Positions 26,370 to 34,225 of a stretch of DNA of 55,578 nucleotides are shown one piece after another. The translations under genes were made by a program, and so were the position numbers. Positions within the stretch are counted from its first letter, which is position 1. The number at the start of each line of letters is the position of its first letter. The stretch lies in NCBI GenBank assembly GCA_016215025.1, contig JACRMI010000137.1, positions 1-55,578 on the forward strand, given 5' to 3'. This DNA is from Chloroflexota bacterium. GTDB lineage: Bacteria > Chloroflexota > Anaerolineae > UBA4142. The notes beneath the pieces were generated by a model. The model was not told the DNA's origin and made no database searches. It worked only from the letters and a program-made list of their open reading frames with translations.

Positions 26370-26412
26370 GCCTCGTGCGCATTTTCGGCTGCGTACTCCG
26401 CCCACACGAGGC
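26370..26412 (-). terminator. Inverted repeat after the XRE regulator gene
   Basis: GCCTCGTG and CACGAGGC form a perfect 8-bp stem around a 27-base loop, a few bases downstream of the XRE gene. Only a weak T tract follows, so it may be a terminator or a processing signal. Confidence 0.4.
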
Positions 26413-26423
26413 TAGGCTACCGG

Positions 26424-26738
26424 TCAACATGAGTGCAGCGGATTACGAGTTTCCTGGCAAGTGCAGTTTTCACAAGCGCATTTGCCAGTCGCATTCGTCA
26501 AGGTGCGCTCAAGCTGGTGCAGTTGCTGCATCAGTTCCTGATCACTTATTCGAAGCGTGTCTATGAGCTGGGGAAAGTAGAGCAACAATTTCACCACGTG
26601 TTCCAGTCGCGGCATTTCCACATCGCGTTCCCAAAACGAAATGGTGGTTTGACTGACACCCATTTGGCGTGCCAGTTCCTTTTGCGACCAATCGACCTGC
26701 CTCCGCGCGTGACGAATGGCGTTGCCAAGTGAACTCAT
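26424..26738 (-). CDS. XRE-family regulator with Cys-rich tail
   Basis: This 104-residue protein has an N-terminal helix-turn-helix (WSQKELARQMGVSQTTISFWERD, about residues 17-39), a short helical middle, and a C-terminal tail with closely spaced cysteines (CACENCTC, then a final Cys). The start is placed at the ATG at 26738. The Cys tail suggests metal or redox sensing. It directly follows the uncharacterised hydrogenase-cluster gene, 19 bases downstream, and is the last gene of that transcript. Confidence 0.88.
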   Translation of the reverse strand: MSSLGNAIRHARRQVDWSQKELARQMGVSQTTISFWERDVEMPRLEHVVKLLLYFPQLIDTLRISDQELMQQLHQLERTLTNATGKCACENCTCQETRNPLHSC

Positions 26739-26756
26739 AGCCAACCCAGCTTTCTC

Positions 26757-27533
26757 TCACAACGTTTGGTTAGCAATCGTCAAATGGTAATCGGTCCAAC
26801 GTTCGAGATTGGCGACCTGACGCGGGGATAGAATTTGACATGCCCAGTTCCAATGAATCGAAATCCAGTCGCCGGTTTTCACCTGATCGACCATGCCTCG
26901 TCCGTCGATTTGGCGATTGACCTGTCGAATTTTGGCGTCGCCGAGCACAAGTTGATTGCCAAGTACTTGCAGCGCGCGAACTTGCGCTGCTAACGTTGCA
27001 CCATTCACTGCGACGACTTGGCCCCAACTAATGCGGCAATTGTCCATCCAGGTCACCGCTTGTGGCCAGCCATTGCGGGGACAAACTTCGAGTACATGGA
27101 AGCTGTGATGCGGATGCGCGCCCGCCGGTGCCTTGCCAAGAATCAACTCTAGATTCTTGGGATCGATTTGCTTGCCAAACCGCTCCCGCATCGAATCGTA
27201 CAGCGAGCGCGCTTGAACGCCTTGCAATAATCCATTGCCGAGCCAGTACGCCTCCACCACGCGTGCATCGAACGGATCGGCGAGCAAGTTACTGCGCGCG
27301 ATCAATTTCAAATAGGGCATCGCGCCAGAGAATTGCGCAAGCAATTGCAACAACCCAGGATCGGTGACGCCTTCGATGCAATACTGAAACAACGCGGCAT
27401 TGTCGTCGCCTCCACAGTAGGTCAAACGATTCGGCATGAACGCGTACCGCGCAAACAGTTGCGGACCCGCTAGCGCGGTATTTTTCTCCGGCGCGGCGGT
27501 GAGTGTTGGCGGCATCAGCAAATCGTTGTTCAC
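26757..27533 (-). CDS. Uncharacterised protein of the hydrogenase cluster
   Basis: The protein has 258 residues and no signal peptide or membrane helix. It has an early CGGDDN motif (about residues 41-46), a His-rich HPHHSFHVLEVCPRNGW (about 145-161) and conserved-looking Trp positions near the C-terminus. I start at the GTG at 27533, which overlaps the stop of the EamA gene and has GGAGG upstream. It may belong to a DUF6390-type family, but I am not certain. His and Cys clusters and position would fit a role in nickel binding or hydrogenase assembly; this is inference. Confidence 0.7.
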   Translation of the reverse strand: MNNDLLMPPTLTAAPEKNTALAGPQLFARYAFMPNRLTYCGGDDNAALFQYCIEGVTDPGLLQLLAQFSGAMPYLKLIARSNLLADPFDARVVEAYWLGNGLLQGVQARSLYDSMRERFGKQIDPKNLELILGKAPAGAHPHHSFHVLEVCPRNGWPQAVTWMDNCRISWGQVVAVNGATLAAQVRALQVLGNQLVLGDAKIRQVNRQIDGRGMVDQVKTGDWISIHWNWACQILSPRQVANLERWTDYHLTIANQTL

Positions 27534-28432
27534 GACGCCTCCACCGCACGTTGTTGTTTTTGGAGCGGCGGCAAGAGGAAAACAAGCGCACCTAGTGCCA
27601 TGATGAGCATCCCGCCCAATTGCGGAATCGAGGTCGGCGTGCCTTCGAGCAAAGCCGTGAGTGCAATGGTGATGATGGCGGCAAGCGTCAGCACGGTCGT
27701 AACAAGCGAGGCTGGCGCAGCTTTGAGAGCCGTGTACCATGTCCACACATAGCCGAACAAAAATATCGACGTGAGCGCTATCCAAAACCATTGCGTCCCA
27801 TCGAGCGCAAGCGCATTGCCCGCGCGTCCGGTCAGCGCCAAGAATGCCCACATCGTCAGCGCGCCAATGCCCATGCGACCGAACGCAGCAGTTCGCGCGC
27901 TCACATCGGCAAGCACTCGTTTCGCAACAATCGTTTCAACTGACCACATCAGCGTTGCGAGCAAAATCAGCATCTCGCCACTGCCCCAACCCCAGCGCGC
28001 CGGAATTTGAAGCAAGAATTGTCCTAACGCGATCACACCCAGTCCGGCGATTTGCCACCCGCCCAATCGCTCGCCGAGGAATGGCGCGGCGAGTAACGCG
28101 ACCCAGATAAAAAGTGTTTTGTGAATCAGCGCCGCACTCGGCGCGGAAGCTGTAGCCAAACCTTGGAAGAAGAGCAAGAACGGAATACCTCCGCCGATCA
28201 AGCCCAATGCGACCCAACCAAGCCATTGCCGTCGCGAAAATGTTCGCAGTTCATTTAAACTGCCCAAGAGTCCAACGGCGGCTACGAGTCCGATGGCGAC
28301 CAAACTGTTTTTGAGCGTCGTATATACGAATGGATCGTTGACCTGTCCTACGCCAAATTTGTTGACGAAGACGGAAACCCCGCTGATGATCGCCGTGCCA
28401 AGCGCCCACATTATTGCTTGATTATGCTTCAT
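27530..28432 (-). CDS. EamA/DMT-family transporter
   Basis: The protein has 300 residues, ten predicted membrane helices and two EamA repeats (first ending near FLGERLGGWQ, second ending near LLEGTPTSIPQ), the usual drug/metabolite exporter layout. GGGGGA precedes the ATG. It lies between HypC and the uncharacterised cluster gene, overlapping the latter's start by four bases, so it is co-expressed with hydrogenase maturation genes. The substrate is unknown; metal or metabolite export would be a guess. Confidence 0.9.
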   Translation of the reverse strand: MKHNQAIMWALGTAIISGVSVFVNKFGVGQVNDPFVYTTLKNSLVAIGLVAAVGLLGSLNELRTFSRRQWLGWVALGLIGGGIPFLLFFQGLATASAPSAALIHKTLFIWVALLAAPFLGERLGGWQIAGLGVIALGQFLLQIPARWGWGSGEMLILLATLMWSVETIVAKRVLADVSARTAAFGRMGIGALTMWAFLALTGRAGNALALDGTQWFWIALTSIFLFGYVWTWYTALKAAPASLVTTVLTLAAIITIALTALLEGTPTSIPQLGGMLIMALGALVFLLPPLQKQQRAVEAS

Positions 28433-28439
28433 GTGTCCC

Positions 28440-28502
28440 CCAAACTGTAGGGCAAGTCTCCGACTTGCCTATGATCGCAAGCTTGGAAACTTGCGCTACG
28501 TT
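28440..28502. repeat. Dispersed palindromic intergenic repeat (GCAAG type)
   Basis: Two stacked inverted repeats, GGCAAGTC/GACTTGCC and GCAAGCTT/AACTTGC, begin with TGTAGGG and end with GCTACG. They fill the gap between HypC and the EamA gene and resemble the copies at 5285 and 23846. Confidence 0.6.
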
Positions 28503-28726
28503 AGCTCATCCAACTCTTTGATAAATTTGAGAATTTCATCCGCTTGCTCTTTTTCGACCTTGACCGTTGCCAGGCCAGCTTCAACCATCACAAAATCGCC
28601 GACGCGCACATCCGGCACGAGCGCGAGCATGACTTGTTTGGTGGTATCGCCAAAACTTACTCTGCCGATTCTAACGCCGGCGTTTTCTTCGATTTGAACG
28701 ACTTGACCTGGCACAGCCACACACAT
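28496..28726 (-). CDS. hypC: HypC/HupF hydrogenase maturation chaperone
   Basis: This is a 76-residue HypC protein starting MCVAVPGQV, with the essential N-terminal Cys2, and a beta-barrel with VRIGRVSFGDTT and VGDFVMVEAG. The ATG at 28726 follows AGGAG eight bases upstream. HypC carries the Fe(CN)2CO unit from HypD to the hydrogenase large subunit. HypA, B, D, E and F are not in the window, so the core assembly genes must lie elsewhere. Its presence here suggests a dedicated HypC for this hydrogenase. Confidence 0.93.
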   Translation of the reverse strand: MCVAVPGQVVQIEENAGVRIGRVSFGDTTKQVMLALVPDVRVGDFVMVEAGLATVKVEKEQADEILKFIKELDELT

Positions 28727-28736
28727 ATCCACACTC

Positions 28737-29120
28737 CTAATGCGCGTGGGCTTGCCGCGATTCACACGCTTGCGGTCCCAACGTCTTGCACGCGCAATTG
28801 GGATTGTTGCATTCACCGTGTCCTTGGTTCGTCAGTTCCGCAAACTCTTCGATGAACAACTTACCGCCTTCGCTGCGCCCACGTTCGGTTAAAGAATAGC
28901 CGCCATTTTTCGCGCGCGTCAAATATTTTTCTTTGGTCATGCGCTCAAGATGTTGACGCAAGGTATCCGCATCGGTATTCAAGAGGGTTGCCAATTCCTC
29001 AGGCTTGGGCGCATCGCCTAATTCTTCGCCGCGCATCCAAAACATGACTTGAAGGATTTCGTCGCGCCAAAAGATCGCATCGACGGCGGATGACCGAGTC
29101 TTAGGTCGCTGTTTCGCCAC
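28737..29120 (-). CDS. Winged-helix protein with Cys-rich tail, hydrogenase operon
   Basis: This 127-residue protein has a DtxR/MarR-like winged-helix region (PEELATLLNTDADTLRQHLERM, wing around YLTRAKNGGYSLTERG) and a C-terminal cysteine cluster (ECNNPNCACK...C) followed by HAH. The GTG start overlaps the stop of the protease gene. It may be an operon-specific regulator, or a small accessory protein binding metal with its tail. The tail resembles that of the XRE protein at 26424. Confidence 0.8.
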   Translation of the reverse strand: MAKQRPKTRSSAVDAIFWRDEILQVMFWMRGEELGDAPKPEELATLLNTDADTLRQHLERMTKEKYLTRAKNGGYSLTERGRSEGGKLFIEEFAELTNQGHGECNNPNCACKTLGPQACESRQAHAH

Positions 29121-29610
29121 TCTGAATCTCCCGAATAACTTTTTCGATCTCGCCGAGCGTTGCCTGCGCGGCGCGTTCCACCGGTTCGCTCAAACCAATG
29201 CCTAGCTCGTCGGCATCAGCTGACTGACAGCCGATGATGAACGTTTGGCGCGGCAAGACGCCTAATGCTTTCGCGAGAATCATCGCGCGCGAGGGCGTGG
29301 TGTAATGCATATCGGCTAAAAAATCGCGCCGTCGATTTTCATCCCAGGTATTCAAGTCAGGCACGGTCGCTTTAAGCGTATGCAGCGTGCCGGGACGCGT
29401 GCCGCGTTCAACCGCGTCCAGCACGATCAACGCATCATAGCCCGACATCAATTCGTGCACAAGATGAATGCCGCCAATACCCACCTCGATCAGCTTGACA
29501 TTCATCGGCAAGTTGTTGGCGGTGGCGAGCTGCTTGGCGACGTGGACGCCAAAACCATCATCGCGCCGCAAGACGTTGCCCATGCCGGCGATCAGCACGC
29601 GGTTAGGCAT
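29101..29610 (-). CDS. Hydrogenase maturation protease (HyaD/HycI family)
   Basis: This is a 169-residue endopeptidase. Its N-terminal IAGMGNVLRRDDGFG carries the first metal-binding acid, LDAVERG in the middle carries the second (Asp), and MHYTTPS near residue 105 carries the metal-binding His. It would cleave the large-subunit tail after the His of DPCMPCTTH once nickel is inserted; that subunit does have a 23-residue extension. The start is taken at the ATG at 29610; a GTG five codons upstream is the alternative. It overlaps the NifU-Rieske gene. Confidence 0.92.
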   Translation of the reverse strand: MPNRVLIAGMGNVLRRDDGFGVHVAKQLATANNLPMNVKLIEVGIGGIHLVHELMSGYDALIVLDAVERGTRPGTLHTLKATVPDLNTWDENRRRDFLADMHYTTPSRAMILAKALGVLPRQTFIIGCQSADADELGIGLSEPVERAAQATLGEIEKVIREIQSGETAT

Positions 29611-30526
29611 TCTCTGGTCCACCATTCACCGGCGCAGTATCGATGGCCAGTTGAATCGTCCCATCGACAATGGCGACGGGCAGAACCTGCAAATTGGGAC
29701 CGCGCTCGCCGTCCAGGCGTTTGCCGGTGCGAATATCCCAGGTCTCATTGTGCCAGGGACACACGATAATCGGCGGCTTGAAGCGTCCCAGGTTGAGCGG
29801 CGCAGCACTGCCGGGACAATTGTTATGCACCGCAAAAATTTCGCCGTTGACATTGGCGATAAAGGCACGCGTATGGTCCACTTCAAATACTTTGTATGTT
29901 CCGATCGGAATATCTTGTACCGCTGCGACGCGGGTAAAAACTGGCTGGCGCATTTCGCGGCGTGACACAGTTTTGAGTTGATCGATTGGAATAACGCCGG
30001 GCGCTTGATGGGTGGGTACCGGAGCGGCGTCATGCACCTCAATACGTTGAAAGCGTGGATAATGGTCGCGCAATGCCACTTCGATCCCGCGCTGCAAGGT
30101 GTTCACCGAACCTGCGCAACCGTGACACGTGCCGGTGAGACGCAAATGGACGATGCCCTCTTCAACGCCCAAGACTTGAACTTGTCCGCCGTGCGAATGA
30201 ATGTACGGACGAATCGCTTCGAGGGCTAGCTCGACTTGCTCGCGGTCCTCGGTCGGCAAAAAATCGTACAAGTGCAGCAAGGTTTGAACGGCTGGGTCAT
30301 GGGCGGCGCGAAGAACAAGTTCAGGATGACCTTGCTGGTGAATAAACGCGATCAATCGTCCCAACGATTCACGATGGACGGCATCGATGAGTTGTAACAT
30401 TTCAAACGCCTTTTCCCGGACGTCAGGAAAAGGCAACTCATCAAATTCTTGAACTAGTTCATCCAGACGCTGTAAAGCAGCGTTGAAATTATCGTCAGCC
30501 GAAAGTGGTTTTGGTTCCTCGTTCAC
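29603..30526 (-). CDS. NifU-domain/Rieske fusion protein (HhyE/HucE-like)
   Basis: The protein has 307 residues. An N-terminal helical region (1-90) is followed by a NifU C-terminal-type domain with GTCHGCAGS (CxxC, about residues 131-139), then a Rieske-like domain from about residue 195 with NNCPGSAAPLN and VCPWHNETWD. The second half-motif CxxH is standard; the first reads CPG where CxH is expected, so one cluster ligand seems altered. Proteins with this fusion are known as essential partners of high-affinity [NiFe] hydrogenases of actinobacteria, where they are thought to pass electrons to quinone. It overlaps both neighbouring genes. Confidence 0.88.
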   Translation of the reverse strand: MNEEPKPLSADDNFNAALQRLDELVQEFDELPFPDVREKAFEMLQLIDAVHRESLGRLIAFIHQQGHPELVLRAAHDPAVQTLLHLYDFLPTEDREQVELALEAIRPYIHSHGGQVQVLGVEEGIVHLRLTGTCHGCAGSVNTLQRGIEVALRDHYPRFQRIEVHDAAPVPTHQAPGVIPIDQLKTVSRREMRQPVFTRVAAVQDIPIGTYKVFEVDHTRAFIANVNGEIFAVHNNCPGSAAPLNLGRFKPPIIVCPWHNETWDIRTGKRLDGERGPNLQVLPVAIVDGTIQLAIDTAPVNGGPENA

Positions 30527-31050
30527 TACTTTTCCTTCAAACCTATGCTATCTGAGATTTCAATGAGCGATTCGCTACCCACAATCTCTTTAACACTAGC
30601 GATGATTCGTTCTTGCGCTGCTTGGACTTGCGGCGTAAACCCAGAACCCCAGCCGGTATCAACTGGCTCTACTTCGATCACGAAAACATCGCGCGGTAAC
30701 ATTTGGAAATGCGTAGCGATGATGAGCAAATTGTCCAAGCTGATCACGCCTGTGACGGCTTCGCCAATGCGCGCTTGAATTTCGTCTGTATCGGGCAGTT
30801 TGCCTTTCCAACGATACACATAGACGCCGCCGGGTTCACGCTCGCGCTCGACGGCTGAGATGAAAATAATACGGTCGTAAAATCCTGGACGATCCTGCAG
30901 ACGCTGGACGACCGCAATCGGTCCAAAGCTCCAATCGTCGATCTCCACGCCTTTTGGCCATTTCATTTTTTGAAGCGTGGGCACTAGCGCGGGTCCGACT
31001 GAGAAATCGCGCAGATTTTGGTAGCCGACGCCGGCGATCATCGTGGGCAT
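30526..31050 (-). CDS. Hydrogenase protease-like protein with altered active site
   Basis: The 174-residue protein follows the HyaD fold pattern (IAGVGYQNLRDFSVG at the N-terminus, IIFISAVEREREPGGVYVY in the middle, IIATHFQM later). Where the true protease at 29101 has LDAVERG, this one has ISAVERE, so the metal-binding Asp is replaced by Ser. The His is retained. It may be a non-catalytic chaperone for the large subunit, whose gene ends just upstream, or a protease with a different metal site. It overlaps the next gene by one base. Confidence 0.82.
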   Translation of the reverse strand: MPTMIAGVGYQNLRDFSVGPALVPTLQKMKWPKGVEIDDWSFGPIAVVQRLQDRPGFYDRIIFISAVEREREPGGVYVYRWKGKLPDTDEIQARIGEAVTGVISLDNLLIIATHFQMLPRDVFVIEVEPVDTGWGSGFTPQVQAAQERIIASVKEIVGSESLIEISDSIGLKEK

Positions 31051-31056
31051 ACGAGC

Positions 31057-32934
31057 CTAGTCGTCCAAGCCACACGCGCACGTGTTCACTTCGCGCGTGA
31101 TAACCTCGTCGCTGCCATCGACATGAATGTGCGTGGTGCATGGCATACATGGATCGAAGCTGCGGATCGTCCGCAAAATGTCGATGCCTTTGAATTTGTC
31201 TGGGCTGGAGAATTCTTCCAGGATCGGCGTGTTCATCACGGCTTCTTCGTACGGACCGGGGTTGCCCCAGGGATCACGGGGACTGGCATTCCAAGTAGAT
31301 GGCGTGAGGATTTGATAATTGGTCAACGCGCCATTGTCGATGACGGCATGATGCGTGAGGTAGCCACGCCCTGCACCCCAAAAGCCAACGCCAATTTGAG
31401 TACCCTTGCGTGGTGTTTCGAACGGTGTGTGGACTTTATCCTTTCCTTGCTTCAACAAGTCGAGTCCAACAAGCCAGTTGTCAAACGCGACCATGGTGCT
31501 ATACGCCAAATGGTACGCCCGCCCGCGATTTCGTTCGAAGGCGTTCCACACCGACGGAATGTGCCATTCTAATTCCATCTTGGGCAATACGGCTTCAGGC
31601 AAGTGAATGATAACGCTGTGCCCCGTCGGTTCAATAAAGCGCGTGTGCGGCATAATCTTTGCCGCTGCCGTAATCCACAACCGCGCAGAGCATTCGCCTT
31701 CCATCGCTTTGCGATCCCAGCGCGGCGCAGTATCCCAGGAATAGCGTTCGCGCCAATTCTGCCCACCGGGTTTCGGCTTGGTCTCTTTGTTCCACATATG
31801 ATAGGGGCTGATTGGATTACCGGCGGGATCGGTTGCAAAGCGGGGATGGTCCCAGCTTTCATAGTACGAGTGCTCGATAAATTCCTCAATGCCGATGTTC
31901 ATTGCCTGGAGTTTGGTTGTCACCAATTCTCCATCGACGATGACGCCGGGCGTTGCCCAACGTCGCTCGCCCCAGCTATCGCAATTAGCGTACGTGGCAT
32001 CGTATGCAAACGGATCATCCCACTGTCCCGGGTCAATGAGGTTGGCAGGGCGTACGCCCACTTTTTTGTATTCCGGATTAGCGGCGTAAAAAAAATCGCA
32101 CAAATCATCCCAGACCGCCACCGTCTTTTTCACATAATCGAACAATTGCACCATGCGCGTGTAGATTTCGTTGAACACGCTGATATTAACCGTTGTGGTG
32201 ACGCCACCGGGGATGACCGTTTCGGGATGCGGATATTTGCCGCCGATCAAAACGTACGCTTCGCGCGCGACCCGCGTCATGTCCAACCCTTCCAAGTACA
32301 ACGAGCCGCTCAAAGGGTTCAGGTCTTTCATAATGTCGCTGATCATTTTATAGCCGTGAACACCATAATGCGGAGCTTGCGCCTTGAGCGCCTTTTCCCA
32401 AATGCTCGGCGTCGTCAGTTGCACAATCGATTGGGAATAATCGGGTCCCGCTAAAAGAAATAGATGCAACGGATTATCGTACCAATATTCGAGCGCCAGC
32501 ATCATGTTGCGCACCGTAATACCCAGCGGTGGCGGGGAGACGGGAAAAGCCATTTCCATGCACAGCGCCGACGTGGTCGAATGGACGCCGCCACACACGC
32601 CGCACGCTCGGCTACTGATGAATGCCGCATCCCGCGGGTCGCGTCCTTTGAGAATGACCTCGTAGCCGCGAAATAAGGTGGCCATCGAATTCGATTCAAG
32701 GACCTTGCGTTCTTTCAAATCGACAATGCTATGAAATGCCAGCGCACCAGCGACGCGCGTCACCGGATCGAATTCGACGGACTTGATATGCCCGTTCCGC
32801 TTGAGCAATTCTTCGACGCGGTCCATTTGCGAATCAAGCGATTTCACCTGATATGCATACGGATCACGCACGCCTTCTTTCAAATGCGCTTTGCCTTTTT
32901 CATCGAATTCAATCGGTAGATTTTTGAAACACAT
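31057..32934 (-). CDS. [NiFe] hydrogenase large subunit (group 1h/1l-like)
   Basis: This is a 625-residue catalytic subunit. The L1 motif SRACGVCGGVH (about residues 106-116) and the L2 motif SFDPCMPCTTH near residue 600 supply the four Cys ligands of nickel, all encoded as Cys, not UGA. A 23-residue extension after the L2 His would be removed by the maturation protease. Overall length and inner motifs (YWYDNPLHLFLLAGPDY, GGKYPHPETVIPGGV) resemble oxygen-tolerant, high-affinity uptake hydrogenases. With the small subunit at 34545 it would oxidise H2, possibly at trace levels, feeding the quinone pool. The separated gene order favours the less common group 1l arrangement. Confidence 0.93.
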   Translation of the reverse strand: MCFKNLPIEFDEKGKAHLKEGVRDPYAYQVKSLDSQMDRVEELLKRNGHIKSVEFDPVTRVAGALAFHSIVDLKERKVLESNSMATLFRGYEVILKGRDPRDAAFISSRACGVCGGVHSTTSALCMEMAFPVSPPPLGITVRNMMLALEYWYDNPLHLFLLAGPDYSQSIVQLTTPSIWEKALKAQAPHYGVHGYKMISDIMKDLNPLSGSLYLEGLDMTRVAREAYVLIGGKYPHPETVIPGGVTTTVNISVFNEIYTRMVQLFDYVKKTVAVWDDLCDFFYAANPEYKKVGVRPANLIDPGQWDDPFAYDATYANCDSWGERRWATPGVIVDGELVTTKLQAMNIGIEEFIEHSYYESWDHPRFATDPAGNPISPYHMWNKETKPKPGGQNWRERYSWDTAPRWDRKAMEGECSARLWITAAAKIMPHTRFIEPTGHSVIIHLPEAVLPKMELEWHIPSVWNAFERNRGRAYHLAYSTMVAFDNWLVGLDLLKQGKDKVHTPFETPRKGTQIGVGFWGAGRGYLTHHAVIDNGALTNYQILTPSTWNASPRDPWGNPGPYEEAVMNTPILEEFSSPDKFKGIDILRTIRSFDPCMPCTTHIHVDGSDEVITREVNTCACGLDD

Positions 32935-32945
32935 GCGATGGCTCC

Positions 32946-33221
32946 TCAGCGTCCTAGAATTTTCGCAACCGCCGCTAAATGCGTATCGACGGCGACAAGC
33001 GAGGCGAGTAATTGTTCGAGCGCGCCATTAATCGTCGTCATTTTCTTAGCGAGCGGCTCCGTATCTTTTTCGATGGCGCCCAGTCCGGCGGCTAATTCAT
33101 ACAGATGCTTGTTGCCCTGGCTTAACGCGATGATTATTCCCAGCAAAAAATAAACCAGGAGAACCACGACGATCAAAACAATGGCAAGGCTAATGAGCGT
33201 GAATAAAGTCGTAAGGTCCAC
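32946..33221 (-). CDS. Hydrogenase-operon single-helix protein 5
   Basis: This 91-residue protein has an N-terminal membrane helix (about residues 8-32) followed by an amphipathic helical region (KHLYELAAGLGAIEKDTEPLAKKMTTINGALEQLLASLVAVDTHL) likely to form a coiled coil. The GTG start has AGGAG nine bases upstream. It is the last of five such genes between the small and large hydrogenase subunits, and ends 12 bases before the large subunit gene. Confidence 0.85.
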   Translation of the reverse strand: MDLTTLFTLISLAIVLIVVVLLVYFLLGIIIALSQGNKHLYELAAGLGAIEKDTEPLAKKMTTINGALEQLLASLVAVDTHLAAVAKILGR

Positions 33222-33232
33222 GATGCATTCTC

Positions 33233-33565
33233 CTATTGAGGAAGATTTCCATTCACACGGGACGCGAGGGTCGTCTCAATCGTCGCAGCATGTTGATTGA
33301 TCGAATCAGCTGTCCCAAGAATTTGCGTCGCGACATTGATCGTAGTATCCAGTGCTTTGATGTTGCTTGTATTTTGGGCGATACCGGTCCCGGCATCACG
33401 CATATCCGCCAAATATCCTTCGATATGTTTTGCCGCAAGCAGTGTGCGATTGAGCAAATAAGCGACCAAGGGAAGAATGACAAAAATCGCAATTGCCAAA
33501 GTTAATCCCCAAATCCAATACACCAAGTCTGGAACACCATTGGGTTCTTGAAATCCAGGGATCAT
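33233..33565 (-). CDS. Hydrogenase-operon single-helix protein 4
   Basis: This is a 110-residue protein with a short N-terminal stretch, one membrane helix (about residues 14-38) and a helical tail with TGIAQNTSNIKALDTTINVATQILGTADSIN. It resembles protein 2 in pattern (NT-x-I, then a helix ending with an N-Q-H or E-Q-H sequence). Its ATG overlaps the stop of protein 3 by four bases. Confidence 0.85.
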   Translation of the reverse strand: MIPGFQEPNGVPDLVYWIWGLTLAIAIFVILPLVAYLLNRTLLAAKHIEGYLADMRDAGTGIAQNTSNIKALDTTINVATQILGTADSINQHAATIETTLASRVNGNLPQ

Positions 33566-33867
33566 CGCTTCAGCTCCTTCTGCCCTTGCCGCACCACCGC
33601 TTCGATGGTGTTGACCAAATGCGCATCGACTTGTTGCAAGCCGCCGGAAATTTGAGTTAAACCTTGATTGAGCTTGGTCACCTCCGTGGGCAAGTGTCCG
33701 GTTTCTTGTTCGATTGCGCGCAAGCCATAGCGCAGCTTTGCCAAGAGACTCGCCGGGCTGCCGCCAATCGCTTCTAGCACCACGGCGATGTGATGAACGT
33801 AGACCGCGACCACTAGAAAAAAGATAACGACGACGATGGCAGAAAGCAAAGTAAGCAAGATCAACAT
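33562..33867 (-). CDS. Hydrogenase-operon single-helix protein 3
   Basis: The protein has 101 residues with a very hydrophobic N-terminal helix (residues 1-24) and a long amphipathic tail (AIEQETGHLPTEVTKLNQGLTQISGGLQQVDAHLVNTIEAV). I take the ATG at 33867, with GAGGGAG upstream, instead of 33894. A short GCAAG-type repeat lies between it and protein 2. Confidence 0.83.
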   Translation of the reverse strand: MLILLTLLSAIVVVIFFLVVAVYVHHIAVVLEAIGGSPASLLAKLRYGLRAIEQETGHLPTEVTKLNQGLTQISGGLQQVDAHLVNTIEAVVRQGQKELKR

Positions 33868-33883
33868 AGCACGCTCCCTCAAA

Positions 33884-33912
33884 GTGTAGTGCAAGCGGCT
33901 AGCTTGCGAGTT
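33884..33912. repeat. Short GCAAG-type palindrome
   Basis: GTGTAGTGCAAGCGGCTAGCTTGCGAG contains GCAAGC/GCTTGC and the GTGTAG start seen in the longer repeats. It is the shortest member of the dispersed family. Confidence 0.5.
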
Positions 33913-33913
33913 G

Positions 33914-34225
33914 CTATTTCGTCAACGCACACGTTGGACAACCAGGGCAACCTTCGGCGTGTTGCTCAATTGCGGCGGCACCGCCGACGATCTTTTTGGC
34001 TGTATCCAAAATTTGCGCAGCATAACGATTGGTCGTCGCCAGCAGTGGAATTTGAATGGTGTTGTTAGCTACGCCTTGCCCTGCGATCCAAATTTGTCCG
34101 ACTACATCTTGAATGCGATTCACCGTTCGTAAGATGAGCCAGAGTAACAAAGCAACAACCGTGGTGACGACCAACAGTAAGACAATCGAACTGATCCAAA
34201 TTATGTAAACCGTCTGCTCGGTCAT
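33914..34225 (-). CDS. Hydrogenase-operon single-helix protein 2 with Cys tail
   Basis: The protein has 103 residues: one membrane helix (about residues 8-32), an amphipathic segment with VANNTIQIPLLATTNRYAAQILDTAKKI, and a C-terminal tail CPGCPTC that could bind a metal ion or Fe-S cluster. It is the only one of the five with cysteines. Its ATG overlaps the stop of protein 1. Confidence 0.85.
   Translation of the reverse strand: MTEQTVYIIWISSIVLLLVVTTVVALLLWLILRTVNRIQDVVGQIWIAGQGVANNTIQIPLLATTNRYAAQILDTAKKIVGGAAAIEQHAEGCPGCPTCALTK

Noticed and set aside
31057..32934. Selenocysteine in the hydrogenase large subunit
   Set aside because: All four nickel-ligand positions are ordinary cysteine codons and there is no in-frame UGA.
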